Source: Schizophyllum amplum (Eukaryota; Basidiomycota; Agaricomycetes; Agaricales; Schizophyllaceae). From it: a DNA stretch of 64,000 nucleotides. The DNA lies in the NCBI GenBank assembly GCA_007026445.1, contig VDMD01000004.1, positions 372,001 through 436,000 of the forward strand, given 5' to 3'. This document shows, in pieces, positions 62,662 through 64,000 of the stretch (positions within the stretch are counted from its first letter, which is position 1; each line of letters starts with the position of its first letter). Under the pieces are notes generated by a model, which was not told the DNA's origin, searched no databases, and worked only from the letters and a program-made list of their open reading frames with translations. Position numbers and translations under genes: made by a program.

Positions 62662-63557
62662 CGTGGCTGGCTGCTGCGGGTCGTTTTGGGATGGTATATG
62701 TATGTTTGGTTGAATTTTTTGCACGCGCAGCGTGTGAAGAGCAAGGCTTTGGAGGCTGGCTGGCCGGTGGTGAGTCGGATAAAGAATGAATGGGACAAAA
62801 AGCCAAGTCTGCGTCTTCTATCTTCTGTTTTGGGGATGAGGGGGTGACAGCAGCAACCTCTGGCCACAGCGCAGCGCAATACGAGCCACCGCGTTCGTCG
62901 TTAAGGGAGAGTTGCCTAAGCTTTGTTGATGTTGATTGATCCAACACGGCTCTCATCGGCCCGCATTGACCGGCCGGGGATCCAGGCACGAAACGCGTAA
63001 CAACATGGCCAAAACATTCTTCTTCATGTTCTTGAAGCTTCGAACAAGACAGGCCGCTTCTCCCTCCGCGCAGTACATTTACGGCACAATAGCAGGCTGG
63101 GTGTATGTACGTAGGTCAAGTGTAGACTAAGGGAAGTCGATACTAGGCCCTCTGGTGAAGACCTAAAACCTAGCGGACTGTAGCGCCCAGCGAGCACCGA
63201 CCAACAGTCGCGTCAATGTCATGAGGCTGCATCATCGTCTGCAGCGACCGCCAAGGGTCTACGCGCGCAAGGCCATGTGATGAAGCCGCGACGCTGCCCG
63301 ACTGAATTGAAGAAGGTGGCCTCTTCATACGAGCCTCTGATGGTAGGCACATTGGCCATCTCCTCCTCGCGTGGCTCGATGATTGTCGAGGTGCTGTATC
63401 AACCAGGCTCTACCAGGCTTCATCCACCGCTTTGAGCTCCAAAGGTCTGTAGCGCAAGTTGACTTGTTGTACACGGCTCCACAATCGACCAGGGACAGCA
63501 TTCCAAATTATGTCGGTAGCCCGCCATTGTTGCCTAACGTCGCATTGAGACTGCCAG
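62662..63557. other. Intergenic region
   Basis: About 900 bp: phosphatase promoter on the left, 3' flank of the last gene on the right. Short frames at 62936-63130 (plus) and 63170-63352 (minus) lack any signature and were not called. Confidence 0.4.
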
Positions 63558-64000
63558 TTATCGCCTTGAAGACATTGATTCAATGGTCGATGGCGCGACG
63601 AGTTGGGTGTCTGATGCTTCAAACATTTCCATCTCGCACTCATGCAGTCTATCGAAGTCGTCAGCCTTGCTGCTCTGGCAAAATACGAAGCATTACGCAC
63701 GTCGTCATGATATCCTCCACTGCTTGAATGCCCGCCTCAAACTCCTCCATCGTGGGCTCTTCGGCAGAATGTCTAGCAATCTGTCGAAGAAGGTAAGAAA
63801 TTGTTGAGGGCAGGATGTAGACTCATACCTGTATGGCGGCGTCATAGTAATGTAGTGATGTGAGCAGATCCTCTTCGGTCTCTTCGCCATAGTCCACGAC
63901 GCCGTCTTCTCCGACACGTATACTCGGCTCGCGTTGAGTTGTCAGGAGAGGCAGTAGAAAGCGGAAGTGGTGCAGCATGCGCGCGTGGGGTCGCAGTGGT
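63558..64000 (-). CDS. 3' part of an unrecognised gene, cut by the window edge
   Basis: On the minus strand the window begins inside an exon coding LHHFRFLLPLLTTQREPSI, then an acidic stretch (GEETEEDLLTSLHYYDAAIQ). An intron (GTATGA...TCGACAG) joins IARHSAEEPTMEEFEAGIQA and VEDIMTT, and a second intron (GTGCGT...GATAG) joins LHECEMEMFEASDTQLVAPS, with the stop complement at 63558-63560. Acidic, helical, Met-rich; the family is not recognised. The 5' end lies beyond 64000. Confidence 0.5.

Overview
The window is nuclear DNA of a filamentous basidiomycete, most likely an agaricomycete. The evidence is dense intron-rich genes (introns mostly 45-60 nt with GT-AG ends and a CTNA-type branch site), GC-rich coding sequence, fungal nuclear housekeeping genes, and families typical of mushroom-forming fungi: a FunK1-like kinase, small thaumatin-like secreted proteins, a Crinkler/RHS-type P-loop NTPase and BTB and F-box paralogue types. 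No bacterial, viral or CRISPR signature was seen. All spliced models were built by hand from splice signals and family motifs, so exon edges are inferences.

Layout. 1-9 kb: 3' part of an ISW2-complex Itc1-like subunit, an F-box-like gene, an unrecognised basic protein and a long Ser/Pro-rich conserved protein. 9-14 kb: tRNA-Pro(AGG) on the minus strand and a GH35 beta-galactosidase of about 20 exons, including a 5-nt micro-exon. 14-21 kb: AVT-type vacuolar amino-acid transporter, eIF3k head-to-head with the COMPASS WD40 subunit Swd3/WDR5, and a five-unit polyubiquitin gene. 21-29 kb: Crinkler/RHS-like NTPase, a 900-residue low-complexity protein, and a 522-bp MITE with 47-bp perfect terminal inverted repeats. 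28.8-39 kb: two conserved unknown proteins, a second tRNA-Pro(AGG), EMC7 head-to-head with UTP23, a FunK1-like probable pseudokinase with a repeated C-terminal motif, and a secreted CAP/PR-1 protein. 39.5-49 kb: an aspartyl-tRNA synthetase fused to a DUF2156 domain (the ErdS architecture that makes ergosteryl-aspartate), an F-box/leucine-rich protein, a polytopic membrane protein and NADH-cytochrome b5 reductase. 49-64 kb: a 200-bp MITE-like element with a 9-bp target duplication, two paralogous thaumatin-like genes with an amidohydrolase between them, a BTB protein, a glutathione transferase, TVP23, a dual-specificity phosphatase, and the 3' end of an unrecognised gene cut by the window edge.

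The genes do not form one pathway. They are ordinary housekeeping genes (chromatin, translation, ribosome biogenesis, ER and Golgi) mixed with lineage-specific secreted, effector-like and kinase-like genes. The most notable single locus is the fused AspRS-DUF2156 gene. A practical warning: at least eight genes, including AspRS, polyubiquitin, eIF3k and Swd3, need one or more 1-nt corrections, most of them in or beside short homopolymers, to restore the conserved protein. This looks like residual consensus error rather than biology.
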